The position numbers and the translations under genes are program-made. This document shows, one piece after another, positions 46,521-58,560 of a stretch of 64,000 nt of DNA (the stretch's first letter is position 1; each line of letters begins with the position of its first letter). Origin of the DNA: Callipepla californica brunnescens (Eukaryota; Chordata; Aves; Galliformes; Odontophoridae); contig JALIRH010000115.1 of NCBI GenBank assembly GCA_023055505.1, forward strand, positions 1 to 64,000. Direction: 5' to 3'. Under the pieces are notes generated by a model. The model searched no databases and was not told the origin of the DNA. It worked only from the letters and a program-made list of their open reading frames with translations.

Positions 46521-47787
46521 AATGTATAATGAATAAATCAGTGAAGGCTGCATAATGGAAACATATTAGAGGGGTGAATATATTCTTGTAGCTCAAATTT
46601 CTATAGCACTTTAGTATTATCTTCTATCAGAAGAGAACGTACGATTACCAATTTTATCTTATCTTAGACTTATTATTAAAGAGTAGTAAAGGAAACTTCA
46701 TTCCAGAAGCTGTAATGTGATTTTTGATTAATAGTGGGATTTTTATGTAACAAGAATATTTCTCCTAGGCAAAGTATGCACATGTAGCTTTGCCTGAACT
46801 GACTTGTTTCTGGCAGGCTTTACCCTGACAGAAGTTTTGCTTCTCCTTAAGTGTATGTATTTGTCTGCATGTAGAGATGATTTAAGTGTACAAGTTCTAA
46901 AACATTCCGAATCCGTGCTACCTGAAAGGACTCACACCTTTACTTCGTATTTTCACCTATTTAACAAGACTCACTGAACAATAACCACCTTCTACTTTAT
47001 CTTATGAAATGTCAGAGTTGCGAAGAGAAACGTTACAAGCCTGAACAAAATTAATCATCACCTGAAGTGTTCGAAGGGGGTCTCATTTGCCTGTGCATGC
47101 TCCAGAGGCTGCTACTGGGAGCCATGTGTCATGGTGGGTGTCCAAAAGACCATATAAAATGCTGCAATGTGGCCATGCAGCCCCACTTGGCTCCCCTCAG
47201 CTGCAGGAAGGAGGTGGCTCTAAGTGTGGCAAAAATGGGAGTTTTGCTCAGTGTGATGTACTCTGCATTTCATTTTTTTTTTTGCAAAGAAAGCTCTTGC
47301 TTGACCTGAGTGCATCCTGTGCTTTTCACAGCTCAAGACCTCTGGCTAGAAAGGATGAAGTGTAAGTCAACAAATTCACTCTGCTGTGCTGGCTCTCAAG
47401 GTAATGAGAAACAAATCTCCTACAGATTCATTCCAATATGTGACTTGATGCTCCAGAAATTTGGCCATCCCTTTACTTTTCTTCTAAGAGAGAGGCTGTT
47501 TCCATTCCTGGCTCTTAAAAAAGTGCTCTTAAAGCACTTTATTTTTAGTCAGAGTTAAGGGAGTCGTGGATTTCTGTGAAAGAACCAAATTAACTAAATT
47601 TGGCCTGGCTTCCCCTGCAAACCCACTTTTATTTATTTATTTATTTTTAAACACTGTAACTGTTTTGGTTTTATTCCTTCTGACAGTGTACAAGCAGGAC
47701 CATTCATCCTGTTTTTATTTCTCCTGGTATGTCTCATAGACCAACCAGATTTGTTTATTTTCTGGATTCTCCTTAATTCTCCTTCAG
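46521..47787. other. Intergenic, no gene seen
   Basis: Unremarkable; contains a (TTTA)n run at 47627-47648. Confidence 0.5.
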
Positions 47788-47956
47788 GTTTCCCAGAGAG
47801 GCAGTGGAAGCCCTGTTCCTGGAGACAATCAGGAGCAGGCTGGATGGGGCTCTGAGCACCTGATGGAGGTGTGGATGTCCTTCACTTCAGGGAAATTGGA
47901 CCAGATGGCTTTTCAGGGTCCCTTGCAACATTGAGGAGTCTATGATTCTATGATTA
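47788..47956 (+). mobile_element. CR1 LINE 3' end fragment
   Basis: Sense CR1 tail: TTCCCAGAGAGGCAGTGGAAG, CTGTTCCTGGAGACAATCAGG, GGCTGGATGGGGCTCTGAGC, GACCAGATGGC, then GTCTATGATTCTATGATTA. 5'-truncated as usual for this family; non-coding. Confidence 0.93.
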
Positions 47957-50455
47957 ATTCCCAAAATCCCACAGGTTACTTTGATTTCACTTTCAGTATA
48001 TTTTGTTTCCACACATGCCCCTGCTTTCATATTGTAAATGCATGTCTATATATCTATATTCATGTATTCATATATGTATTATGTAATATGTAAATATATT
48101 TAGGAATTTAGATGATAATCTGGACTGCCTCATTTCTAGTCATCACTCTAATAAACTGGGACTTCTTTGCATGCTATTCTTTCCTATTTTTTTCAGTCTC
48201 CATTGCCAATATCGTGTTCATCAGTTGTTGAGGACGCATAAGGTCCTAATGCTGCTATTTACACTTTACTAAATATAGGGTTTGATTCAAGATTCAAATT
48301 CTACATAGGTCAGTGGACATTCTACCACTGAAAACAAGTGTTTGTGTCAGATGAGACATACATGTGATGCCTGGTACTCTTTCTTTTGATTAAAACGAGT
48401 GTTTTTACTTATCCCTTCAAATATAAATAGGTTTGCTTTGAAGTGATCTTTTTATACTGTCTTAATGGCTTAAGATTTGTTTCCATCCTTAAAAAAAAAA
48501 GCAGATAGCCACAGTCATGTTCACACTCTTCACTCCATAAAACCCTGGCAGAGTCAAATACGCTCTGTCCACACAACCAAATGGTGTTCTCTGCCAAACT
48601 GTATGGAAGTAATATCACTTCAGGTTGTACCAAAATTGACTGAGAAATCACAGCCAGCCAGTTCTTGGACATTAATGTTATTGCATACAAAACTTATGGT
48701 GATTCACTAGCTCTCCTACAGCAATCTCCAAAGTATCTTTAAATATGGACAACATATGAAACACCTTCCTAAGGTGAAACACCTTACAGCCTGAGGACCC
48801 ACTGCTGCCATTTGGAAGCCACCAGCACTGCACAGCACCTATCAAACCTGGAAAGTGACCTCTGCCATTCAGGTTTCCAGCAACACTGTGAACACAGAGC
48901 AGACTCTCATGCATTTCTTCAGAAAATGGAAAGAAAATTGGTTCCCTCAGTCAGCACAAGAAAGATGATGGCATAATTTGAGATGCCTGTCATCTCACAT
49001 GGAATACACAGAATCATTTTCAGCTTCTCCATGACCAATCTCTAAACAAATACAAACAAAAACCAGTAGCAGGTCATAGCCACTGTAATTTATTCTCTTC
49101 CTTCCATTGAAGGCATGTAGAGTCCTCTATTTGTAAATTTTGTTTTAAAACAGGCAGCCTATTTAGATCTGGCATCTTGTTTTCAAGAGTGACTGCAGGG
49201 AAACCAAGGCTGATGGTAGTCACAGGAACAAAAGGCTAAAATAGAATGGAAGATGACGTCTTCAGCTACTCTGCAGGTGTCTGCAAATAAATTCAATAAG
49301 GCACACTCATTTTCTCTTTAACATCTCAACAAGAGTTTTCCAGCATGCCTCCCAGATCCCTGTTGTTTCCTCTGTCCTCCTTTCCCTCTTCTGGTGCACA
49401 TTGCCCACCCGTTTGTCCCAGGCTGGTGTCCCTGCCCTTCATGCACTAGAAAGCTGAGCAATATCCAGGTGGCACTGGTGCCCCTACGTTAAATTATCCC
49501 TAAAAACAACTGAATTAATGACAGAATTGCTGATGTGTAGCTTGAGAGGAAGGGGTGCCGAGTGGGGTCTTGTTGTTCAAAGACCCTGCACGGTGGTTTG
49601 TGAGCAGAAAGAAAAGAATAGAAAAGAAATAACAAATGCTTCAGAGTGCCACTGCTCGGCTGGTGGCTCAGAACCAAAGTGCCCTAGGCCACTTACAGTT
49701 GCACAGGAAGTTTCTGCCAAGTGAACATTTGCCTTCATGCAGATGAGAACCAGTGACCCCCTGAACCTTTTCAATATTTTGTCATGCTGCCCTTAGCTTC
49801 ATTAATGTTCACATTTTCAACAGTTTATGGAGTAGATAAAAATGCTGCAGTTCCTTGTGCTCCGTTTTGAGGCATCGTTACAGTGAATCAATGACCCTGG
49901 TAATGACGGACCTGGTCTAAAAAGCTGATACATCTGATGAATTAAAAGTTGAATGAGCTCCTGATAGATTGAGCAAAATGCAAGTTCTTGAAGAATCCTC
50001 ACCTGAAAGTGCGAGCAAGTAAAGTTTCTGTTTTGAAAATGATGTTGACACTTTTCTCCTCTTCCTTTCCATCCTTACCCCAGCATAACCCACATTCCAC
50101 CAGGAATTTTTGTTTATGCCTCCTTTCATGTCAGCTGTTGTGTTCACAGACAAAGCTCATCAGCAATGTAACACAAGTGTGAAAATCTTTGCAACAATTT
50201 GGATTTTCATGACTCATTGGGGAAAAAAATATCGTGTCCAGTTTGAAAAATGAAAATGTTTTTGATGTGGTTAGAAAATAAAAGCCCAAGCAATATGCAG
50301 CCTGTAGTTCAGACCTGTGCCTGTTCCCTGCATTCATGGTACCTTGCACACCTGTGGGACGATGAAAAAAGTACAACTGCAAGCAGTCAGAACATGGGAT
50401 TTCAAAATAAAGTATGAAGGCATAGATGTGAAAACAGACCACAAAGCCTGTGAGC
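47957..50455. other. Intergenic, no gene seen
   Basis: A TA-rich stretch at about 48040-48110. A short duplication of GAAACACCTT lies near 48758-48785. Nothing else. Confidence 0.5.
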
Positions 50456-50590
50456 TGTTACACTTGGTGTGATCCTTCTCTGGCTTACAACTGATGTAAG
50501 ACTGATACAGACCTGATGTGGTGTAGATTCAATCCCTATTGGAATCAATGGAGCTAGGCAGGAACAAAACTTGAGGCAAAGGAGTGGAAA
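50456..50590. repeat. Ancient palindromic repeat relic, copy 3
   Basis: GAGCTGTTACACTTGGTGTG, TTACAACTGATGTAAG and GGTGTAGATTC...GGAATCAATGGAGC share the ttacaccagtgtaa and caatggag elements of the repeat seen at 44130 and 54400. Heavily diverged. Confidence 0.35.
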
Positions 50591-53500
50591 ATTAAGATGA
50601 TTATCTTAGAGTTATGAAAACACCATTTATTTGCAGAATTGACATACTTTGTGGTTTCTGTTGCTTGACTCTCCAAACATTCCCTTATGCTGAAAATGCA
50701 CTTGAAAACAAATACTTGCAATTAATTGTGATGACTGTTTATTTTGGAGCTGTTCTTGTATAGTTTTGGAGGAAGAAGGCCGTTTGCTGCCAGGCAAGAG
50801 GGAATATTTGTTTTACTTCTGTATAATTTGCAGCCATGTCACCAGCTGATGCATGAAGTTACAGGACTAGCTGCTGTTTTTTCCCTTGTGCAAACGCACC
50901 AGGCATTTTCTAGCCCTGAATTACTCATTATTTTTTTCCACTCTTCGGCATCTGTTGCTGTCAGATAATTTGTAGCACAGCCCACTTGACCCTTAGTTCA
51001 TAGGTCATCAGAATCTATATGAAGGGGGTTATTCTCCACTATTGTCGGGCAAGGGATTTACATCCTAACTCCTATTAATGCTTGTAAATCTCTCATGCAT
51101 CAATGACGAAAGGCTCCTAAATTAGAATCATATTTGCTTATGAATACTACTGGCATACTGACACAATCCAAGCAGGTGTGGAAGAGGAATATCTCAAGAA
51201 TATGAAGCTTCATGAGGAGTCTAACAGGAATCCAACCCTGCAACCTTACAGGAGTGCAATTAGAGAAATATCTAGCAATATATTATTAATTATTTTGAGA
51301 AAAATGAACAGATTTTAGAGGTATTTCACCCTCAAGTTAACCAAGTGTTACACTGCAGAAGTAGTTGACTGACCAGCTCTGTGCTAATGGAGGAAACAGC
51401 ACTGAGTATTGGACTGGTTGATATCAGGCAGAGGGCTTCTGAGAGTAACTCAGCATCGCAGGCAGTGCAGCAGTTCACAACACAGGTGGAGGACTTATTG
51501 TATGGAAATAACTGAAGCAAGCTCTGCTTTGGCTAGAAGTGGCTACAGATACAACTGCTTAGGACTATTTAGTGGATGTATGGGCGCATCCTTCTCAGAT
51601 ACCTGCTAATGAAAACAATTTTATTCCTCTAAGTAAGCAAACTAACGTATTTCACCTTCATTTACATGAAATCATATGTACCTGTATATCAAACGTATTA
51701 AGTGCTGTTGTTAAAGTTATTTCTTCAGAGGTGAATGAATCCTATAACAAATCCTTTATGTGCTGACTTTGTTCAGTTATCATTAAAACAAAACTCATCT
51801 TGCCTCCTTAGAGTCTGCACTGAGGAAGGAGTTCAAGATTTGGCTGACACAGACATTCTAAATGCAGAAAAGTTCTTGGTAGTCACAGAAATAATTGAAC
51901 TCAACATGTAACAAGCCAGAACTCAACCTCGAGTTTAAATCTTCACCAGTTCTTCAGATAATTATAAACATTCGTATTCAGTTTTTTTTTTTTAATTCCA
52001 GTCAAAGACAGTACGATCAGTTAACCTGCAATAAAAATAGTGCACACAAATAAATTGAACCTTTTCCTTGATAAAAATTAAGATATCACCTGACTACACA
52101 AATCAGAAGAGAACTCACAATTTTATCTCAAGATTTATCTTGTCAGGATTATTTACTGCTTTTTTTCATCTGGAAGGAGCACACCTGCACATACTCTACA
52201 TTTCCTAGATGGAATATAAAGTATATTCTTCTCAGGTTACTAAATTAAGGCACCAAAGGCCTGAACAAGCAATCCTGACCCATGCTAGTAGACCTTTTGA
52301 CTCACTTGAGTTGGGTTTGCTGGATCAGGCTGTTATACATCACTGCATTCATTGTTACCACGGTTGCGAGATCAGAAATGGAACAAGTGCTCTTTCTGAG
52401 AAGCATTAGAATATTATTTTAAAAGATGTTCCACTTTTGCTTTTTTTTTTTAATTTTTTTTTTTTTTTTGCCTGTGATGGATAAGCTGAAGTATTAAGTA
52501 AGAAATTTATTTTTAAATTATTATTCATTTATTTCTTGGAGATTCACAGATATTTTCAGAGAAATATTTGGAGAGCTTGTCCCTTAACTTACGACTTACC
52601 TATTTCAGTTTAGGTGTTATTTCTCTGACTACTTTGGAGAAAAAGAGAAGATTTACCTATCAACTCGAGTAGCAAAGGCTGGACCTGTCAGGGATGCCTT
52701 ATCTTATTCTTTATGTAAAACAAATAATATGGCACCTACATAGGGATCTAAATACATATTTATAACATATTCTGTATTATGGGTTACACGATTTGGCCAA
52801 TACAGGCATAGATAAACAAATAAGGGATTTCAACACCTATAAAATAAGTATAAGATGTATATATGAGTTTAAGGGTACGTCCATTTTTTATAATTATAAC
52901 CCATCCGTTAATCTCCAGGTTAAATATTAGACCAAATCACTCTTTAGTAGGAAATAATAGAAAAACAAGGAAATGTAACTTAAGCACAATTCAATTAGAT
53001 GCAAGGGAATTGAGCACCTCAAATCTTAATGAAATTAATGATCTTTCATAATCACAAATGGCCAGACCTTAATTTTACTTGCTATTTAAAAGATGACACC
53101 AAGAGTAAAGTCATGTCCCATAAACCATTACGTGTCTCTGGGATTCAGAAAAGACTGTCCCTTCCTGGGTTAGTAAGAGAGTGTCTTGACACACCTTTAG
53201 TGCTTCCAATACCAAGACAGCTCAATTATGACTAGAAGGTTTTGATTAAAAGGTAAGTGGAGCATCCCAAAAGCCAAATGAGATCAAGGAAAGGATACTC
53301 ATTAGCTTTGTTGGAATGAAGTATCAACCTAGAAGTCTCATCAAAAGCCACCATCAAGTGCGACCACTTTGCATTTCAGCTAACTTAGTTCAAAGTAAGG
53401 TAGCAGAGGTTTTAGATTCTCTTAAATTTAGAGAAATACTGAGGAAGTTTTTCCTTCCCTGGCAAAATCTATAGGACTGTTGCAATCTCATAACTTTTTT

Positions 53501-54399
53501 TGTGTTAACCACGTGAATAATAGCTTATTTTCCTCCTTGCTGAAACTACATTTTAGGAATTTGATTTCAACTATCTAGCTTACTTAGGGGTTTATCAGGA
53601 AGAGTCTGAAATAATATATTGCAGTAGTCTGTTTTAGGTGTCTTCAAATCAGATATCTTTCCAGCAACATCCAATGGAGTTGGCATTGGCTTGAAAAGAA
53701 AACCTCTCCCAGGGATAAAAGAAAACATGCTTCCACTATCTGGTTATAATCTATGAATGATATTCAGATGTGAAAGTCACCCCAAACTTTTAATTACTGA
53801 ACTTGAGAGGGTAAAGATTCTTGTGCAATATAGGATTGCACAAAATGAAGAGGCCAAATGTCCTGGGATGCTGATCTGACCCGAATAGCTGCAGGCTGAC
53901 TTGTGGCATTGACTTCCAAGATTGTATGAAAGGCATAAAATGAAAAAATGAATGAATCAATATTAAAAATGGCAGTGGATCAGAGGCTGAACAATAGCAA
54001 TATTCAGAGACAACCTTTACCCTATTTTGTGAACCCTGTAAGAATACTAAACTGAGGAATAATAACTACTTCTTCATATCCCCTCATTATACCTATCTTC
54101 CAAATAGTTCTTGACAGTAGTATCATTTCTCCAAACTTCTAGAAAAGGAAAAATTGTATATACTGAAAGACTTTTGCTCCTTCCATGTGACCCTCACATT
54201 ATAACCAGATGGTAAATTGCTGCATTTTTCTCTTAAAGGCCTGGGCAGATGTAGCCCATACTAACTTAATCTGAGGCTGATGAATTGGTGTGCATTTGAG
54301 ACAAGATTAGGTTATTGCAGTATATTACTTTAAAGTTTTTCTGACAGTGTCTTGTGTTACCTGGTATTAAACTGTGAATCACCTCTGCATTCATACCAC
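50591..54399. other. AT-rich intergenic, no gene seen
   Basis: Low-CpG AT-rich DNA; T-rich tract at about 52437-52470. No recognisable genes or transposons. It looks like neutral desert. Confidence 0.5.
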
Positions 54400-54487
54400 G
54401 GGCCAGATTCTCCCTTGGCATAAAATGATACAACTCCATTGATGTCCATGGAGCTGCCCTTGCCAATGCCAGCTAAGGATCTGGCCC
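54400..54487. repeat. Palindromic ancient repeat, best copy
   Basis: An 88-bp unit with 9-bp perfect inverted ends GGGCCAGAT (54400-54408) and ATCTGGCCC (54479-54487), and a central ACTCCATTGATGTCCATGGAG. The inverted ends suggest a nonautonomous DNA-type or hairpin element; the family is not identified. Confidence 0.6.
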
Positions 54488-56295
54488 TTATCACACACAC
54501 TATTGAAACGTCAGTTTTTTGGAGCAATTCACCAGCTTGATCTACCTCACCAGTCCTGGTTAGTCATGCCCTGGGGGTAGCTGTGATAATCTCCATTCAA
54601 TCTGTACTTCTGGAATGGAATTGTTTGGAAATAATGCTTTCAGCTGCACACCTTGCATTTGGGAAGTTTGCCAAGAGGCTTCTTGCTCTGTTTTGAAATA
54701 AAGACTCACATCTCTACTGAGATTTTGGCTCTATTCCCTATTGCAGAATTTTCAGTAAGTTATTAGGTGCATCATTACCCCATTTCATTTCCTGGCTGAT
54801 CTGACTACCATCCCGGTGCCTGCATGCTGAAACCAACAAGATCCCTTCCTCAGACTTAAGAAAAAGTGCACAATACAAATCCTGCACAACTCCACTCGAA
54901 GTTTCCTAGTAAACTTACTCAGATTCCCAAGAGAAAATAACGGAAGACATCTAAAGTGTTTGATCATCGAGCCTTTCATGTCGCTGGTGGGGATGCTGAA
55001 GTGGAGCAGTTGGAAGCAACAGGGGGCCTAAATTTTCATTCCTGCGATCTTGTCTGTGGATTTTTTTTTTGTCTGTCTTCATACCTGAAGGAAAATAATC
55101 GTTTGTGGAGGACTTAGAGATGCACTTTTTATTTTCTCTTGGAGCATATAGCTTGTTGCAGTTAATGAACAGTAGACTGCACTGGCATCTTTTTATAGAT
55201 TCCTTGTGTCTGTGTTTCTCAAGCAGAGGGAAGGCTTTGAAGCTGTGAAATAGCAATTTGTGGGTCCCACAGTTTTCTGTGGGTCTTTTTGGTTCTTCTG
55301 TAATATCCCAGAGCAGCGTATCATGCTGATTCATTTTTCTGCATTCTCTGTGTTCAGCGTCATAGAGTGCTGCCTTGGGATCACAAGCAAGAGAAAATAT
55401 AAACACACTGTCAGTTTTCCCTGAATACTGCACAGTGCTCCTCCTTTGATCTTAAGTAGCAGGCTAAAAGCTGAGATTTTGTAAAGAGAAGTTAAAACTG
55501 AGAGCTTTGAGACTGCTTTTGTTGTTTGTTTGTTTGTTTGTTTTTAATACAAATTTGCATATTTTTGAAGTCTTATAAAGTCTAGTATTCCTGAATGCAA
55601 GAAGTCAAGCAGAATTAGCTTCCCTAGCCCACACTTCCAGCACTGGCAAATCATCTCAATCCCACTTTCCAGACTTTGTGTTTGCCTTCTGTACATCCTC
55701 TGTACACCATCTGCATCCCTCTCCAACCTACTGAACCTTAATATCTGCACAGCTCAGATTCCTGACTGACCAGACATTTGCCTTTGCTTTTTTGTGCAAT
55801 GACATGTTTCTTGGGTTTGATTTGGAGACTGCTATAGTTTCATAAGTGAGTTTAACTGCTTCTTTATGGCCATCTGAAATGAAGGACAGCTGTTACACCT
55901 CAGGCTTCAATAACGTTTTGTCTCGCCAACAACAACTTCTTCATCACCTCATTGAACCAGCACTGGTCCTAAACACTTTCTCTGTTGGCTTGTTCTCTGG
56001 ACACTAATATGCTTCTGAATCTGCTGTTTTCCTCTCCTCCAGCTGCTCTGGTATTTCCTTCATCTCAACAGACATAAAAGTGCTCCTGAACAATGCCAGT
56101 GAAATCCCCTCCAGTGTTTTGAGTTGTAAAATGCGTGTGTTTGGGATGGAGATCGCTGATGTTTCAGCTGTTTTGTTCCATAAAGGAGCTTTTCTGCTAT
56201 TCATATTGACTATTTTATGCACAGGAAAATTATTACTTCTGTCCAAGAAATTTACTTGAATTTGTTCTGGTGTCTTTGCACATACAACATAAATG
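54488..56295. other. Intergenic, no gene seen
   Basis: A 160-codon minus-strand open frame (54951-55433) has no domain. A (TTTG)n microsatellite lies at 55517-55545. Confidence 0.5.
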
Positions 56296-56362
56296 ATTGA
56301 TGGTTGGACTAGATGATCTTAGCTGTCTTTTCCAACCTTAACAGTTCTCTAATTCTATGGCT
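56296..56362 (+). mobile_element. CR1 LINE 3' end scrap
   Basis: GGTTGGACTAGATGATCTTAG, TTTTCCAACCTTAACAG, then TCTCTAATTCTATGG: the sense-strand last 65 bases of CR1. The usual CR1 body upstream is missing. Confidence 0.9.
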
Positions 56363-57344
56363 GCTGGGTTCTGAACAAGTGGTTCCACCAACCTGCCCCA
56401 TGTGACACCGTGTTTTCTCCAAAGTTATTCTTATCAGGAATGGTCTTTGGTGGAGTACTTCAAAAACAAAAGAAAGCAAAATGAGCACTCATCAGAAATC
56501 ATGAGTGTTCAGTTCATCTGTCTTCATTGCTGTGCATCTGAAATGCAGCTTGTTTTTAAGTGATGCAGAAGTACAGGAAAAGAGGTTAGCTTCTTTGCTC
56601 TGAGTTTATGGGGAACTATAGGAGAATGCATCAGAGAAAGCAGAGACAAAGGGCAGAATGATAAGAAGTAGGGGAAGTGATGGTAAAATTCCAACTCTGA
56701 CAAGTCTTTTATTGGGAACTGCACCAGTTATAAAAAGAAATGTAGGGTGTTTCCTTTACTTACAAATGTTTGAAATGGTTAATTGGACACTTCTGGTGTC
56801 CCTTTAGTTGGTTGAAGGAGACCTGGTGGCAGATGTGACAATGTGGTCTTTAACAGATGGCAAGGATTCCAACAAAAGCCCTTGCAAAGACCTTACAGAT
56901 CTTGCGTGGCTGCTAGAAGAGACCGGTCATGGCCCTAAGGTGATCCTTTAGGTCTCCTTGTGGTTCTGGAGATTTTAGCATTTACCAAAGACTCATCTGT
57001 GGTAAATCAGCTGGGAATCCTCACACTGACCTCACTGAGAACTGGACGTGATTCTAACAGGGATGCCCAGGCAGTGGAATATACAGAATACAGAATATTC
57101 TTCCTATAGCTAACAAAAGGGTTTTGACTCGCTGTTCACAGATGAAATGGCACTGTACAATCAATACATGTCTATATGTATATTCTAATATGTATAATGC
57201 ACCTATAATATATTAACTTGGAAAATTAAGAAAAAAAAACAACAACCAAGAGCGCACACCAAGTGTAAATGACCTTCTGTTACCTATAAATATTCATCTT
57301 TGAATGGAATGATATCAAAGCTTCAAACTATTTAAACAATAATA
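56363..57344. other. Intergenic, no gene seen
   Basis: Unremarkable, with an AT-rich patch at about 57160-57240. Confidence 0.5.
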
Positions 57345-57570
57345 ATTTGTACTTCCGAAAGGCTTAGAGGACTTCATCAGGGTTATTTTAAGCCCTTCGT
57401 AGGCATTAATTAAAACTGTGAGAAACTCTGTGCTCTTGGTATTACTTACACCTATTTAACACGAGCTCACATGCCATATCTAAGGTCAAGCAGCACAGGA
57501 GTAACAAAATCAGCAGCAGAACTGTGATACCAGTACTCCTGAGACCTGCCTGAACTCTTGGATATTATCT
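57345..57570 (-). mobile_element. MIR/CORE-SINE-like ancient relic
   Basis: Read along the + strand, the order is a GGCTTAGAGGAC stretch, GGCATTAATTAAAACTGTGAG, ACTCTGTGCTCTTGGTATTAC, ACACCTATTTAAC, ATCTAAGGTCAAGCAGCACAG and CAGCAGCAGAACTGTGATACC, then CTCCTGAGACC. It parallels the reverse complement of MIR-type SINEs (cattaattaatcctcac, ggtattattatcccc, aaggtcacacag, ggcagagc, cgaaccc). Strongly diverged. Confidence 0.45.
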
Positions 57571-57759
57571 CCTACCAGACTATACTATCAGTTACAGAAA
57601 ATAGCTTTTGATCTCTCCGAGAACGATCTGGCTTCAGTAGCTATTATTATCATTGCTATAAGCCTGTGTGAACTTCAGCAAATGGTTTTAAGAACAGATA
57701 AATCCAAACTGAAGAAAAAAACCCGAACCTGTGAAAATGCTATCAACAGGCAATTTTGT
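57571..57759. other. Intergenic
   Basis: Nothing recognisable. Confidence 0.5.
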
Positions 57760-58560
57760 TAAATCTGGTTTCACTTTATTTGGGTTATATAGTTCATTTC
57801 ATAAAAACCTTATCATAAAGATCTAAATCTGTGAAGAATGACATTAAGCAATTCTTTATTACCACTGCTGTTCCATTAAAATAAATTACATCTATCCCTT
57901 CCCCTATTATTTCAGGGAATGCAAAGACTTTGATGTATTTTGGTGTAATTGCTTTGGTAGCAAAGGTTTATTCTCTAATTGCTGTTGTGTAAATGAGACA
58001 TTTAAGGAGCAATCAGTGCATCAGCCCATCGTCATACTACATAAGCGATACAAAGTCTGCACATTTTGTAATGTATGAACTTTTCAACAGTTTTATTGGC
58101 ACTTTTTTGGATAAAGACAGCTGTCAGATTGCAGTTGCTTTTTCCATACACCATAAGGCGGTCCCTGACTTCCTAGTTTATTAACAGCGGTGATTCATTA
58201 CAGTGACAACTGAGACAAACAAATCACTTAGAAATTGTGATGAGGTAATTCTGCTTCATGGAGCCTCTGTAATGAATCACTGTTTTCCCTCCCTCCCTTG
58301 ACCCAATTTCAAAATCTTTTACCTGTATAAAATATTGTGGTGAGAATTGCGTCTAATTATCTCCTAATTTTTTTCTTTTAATTGCTAGAAGGATGCCCAT
58401 TCTTGAATGAGGAGGTACCCATGATGTAATAGTGTTAGAGAGTCCTTGAAATCTAGATTAATTATTAGTTGTGTGGACTTCTGAGAGTTTTTGATGTATT
58501 CATTTGCATTCACAAAGATGGCTTTTTAATTAAGGAGAGTTTTTGAACTTATACAGATCA
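57760..58560. promoter_or_regulatory. Candidate conserved noncoding block with spaced inverted repeat
   Basis: AT-rich and repeat-free with retained CpGs (CCATCGTCATAC, ATAAGCGATAC, TAAGGCGGTCC, ATTGCGTCTAATTATC). Homeodomain cores are numerous. It holds a 14-bp perfect inverted repeat at 58190-58203 and 58267-58280. Best candidate in the distal half. Confidence 0.42.
58190..58280. repeat. 14-bp perfect inverted repeat, 63-bp spacer
   Basis: GTGATTCATTACAG (58190-58203) is the exact reverse complement of CTGTAATGAATCAC (58267-58280). Each arm carries an ATTA core, so the pair offers two oppositely oriented homeodomain-type sites. Confidence 0.9.

Noticed and set aside
54951..55433. 160-codon minus-strand frame
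   Set aside because: Mixed composition but no domain, no neighbouring exons and no CpG island; most likely chance.
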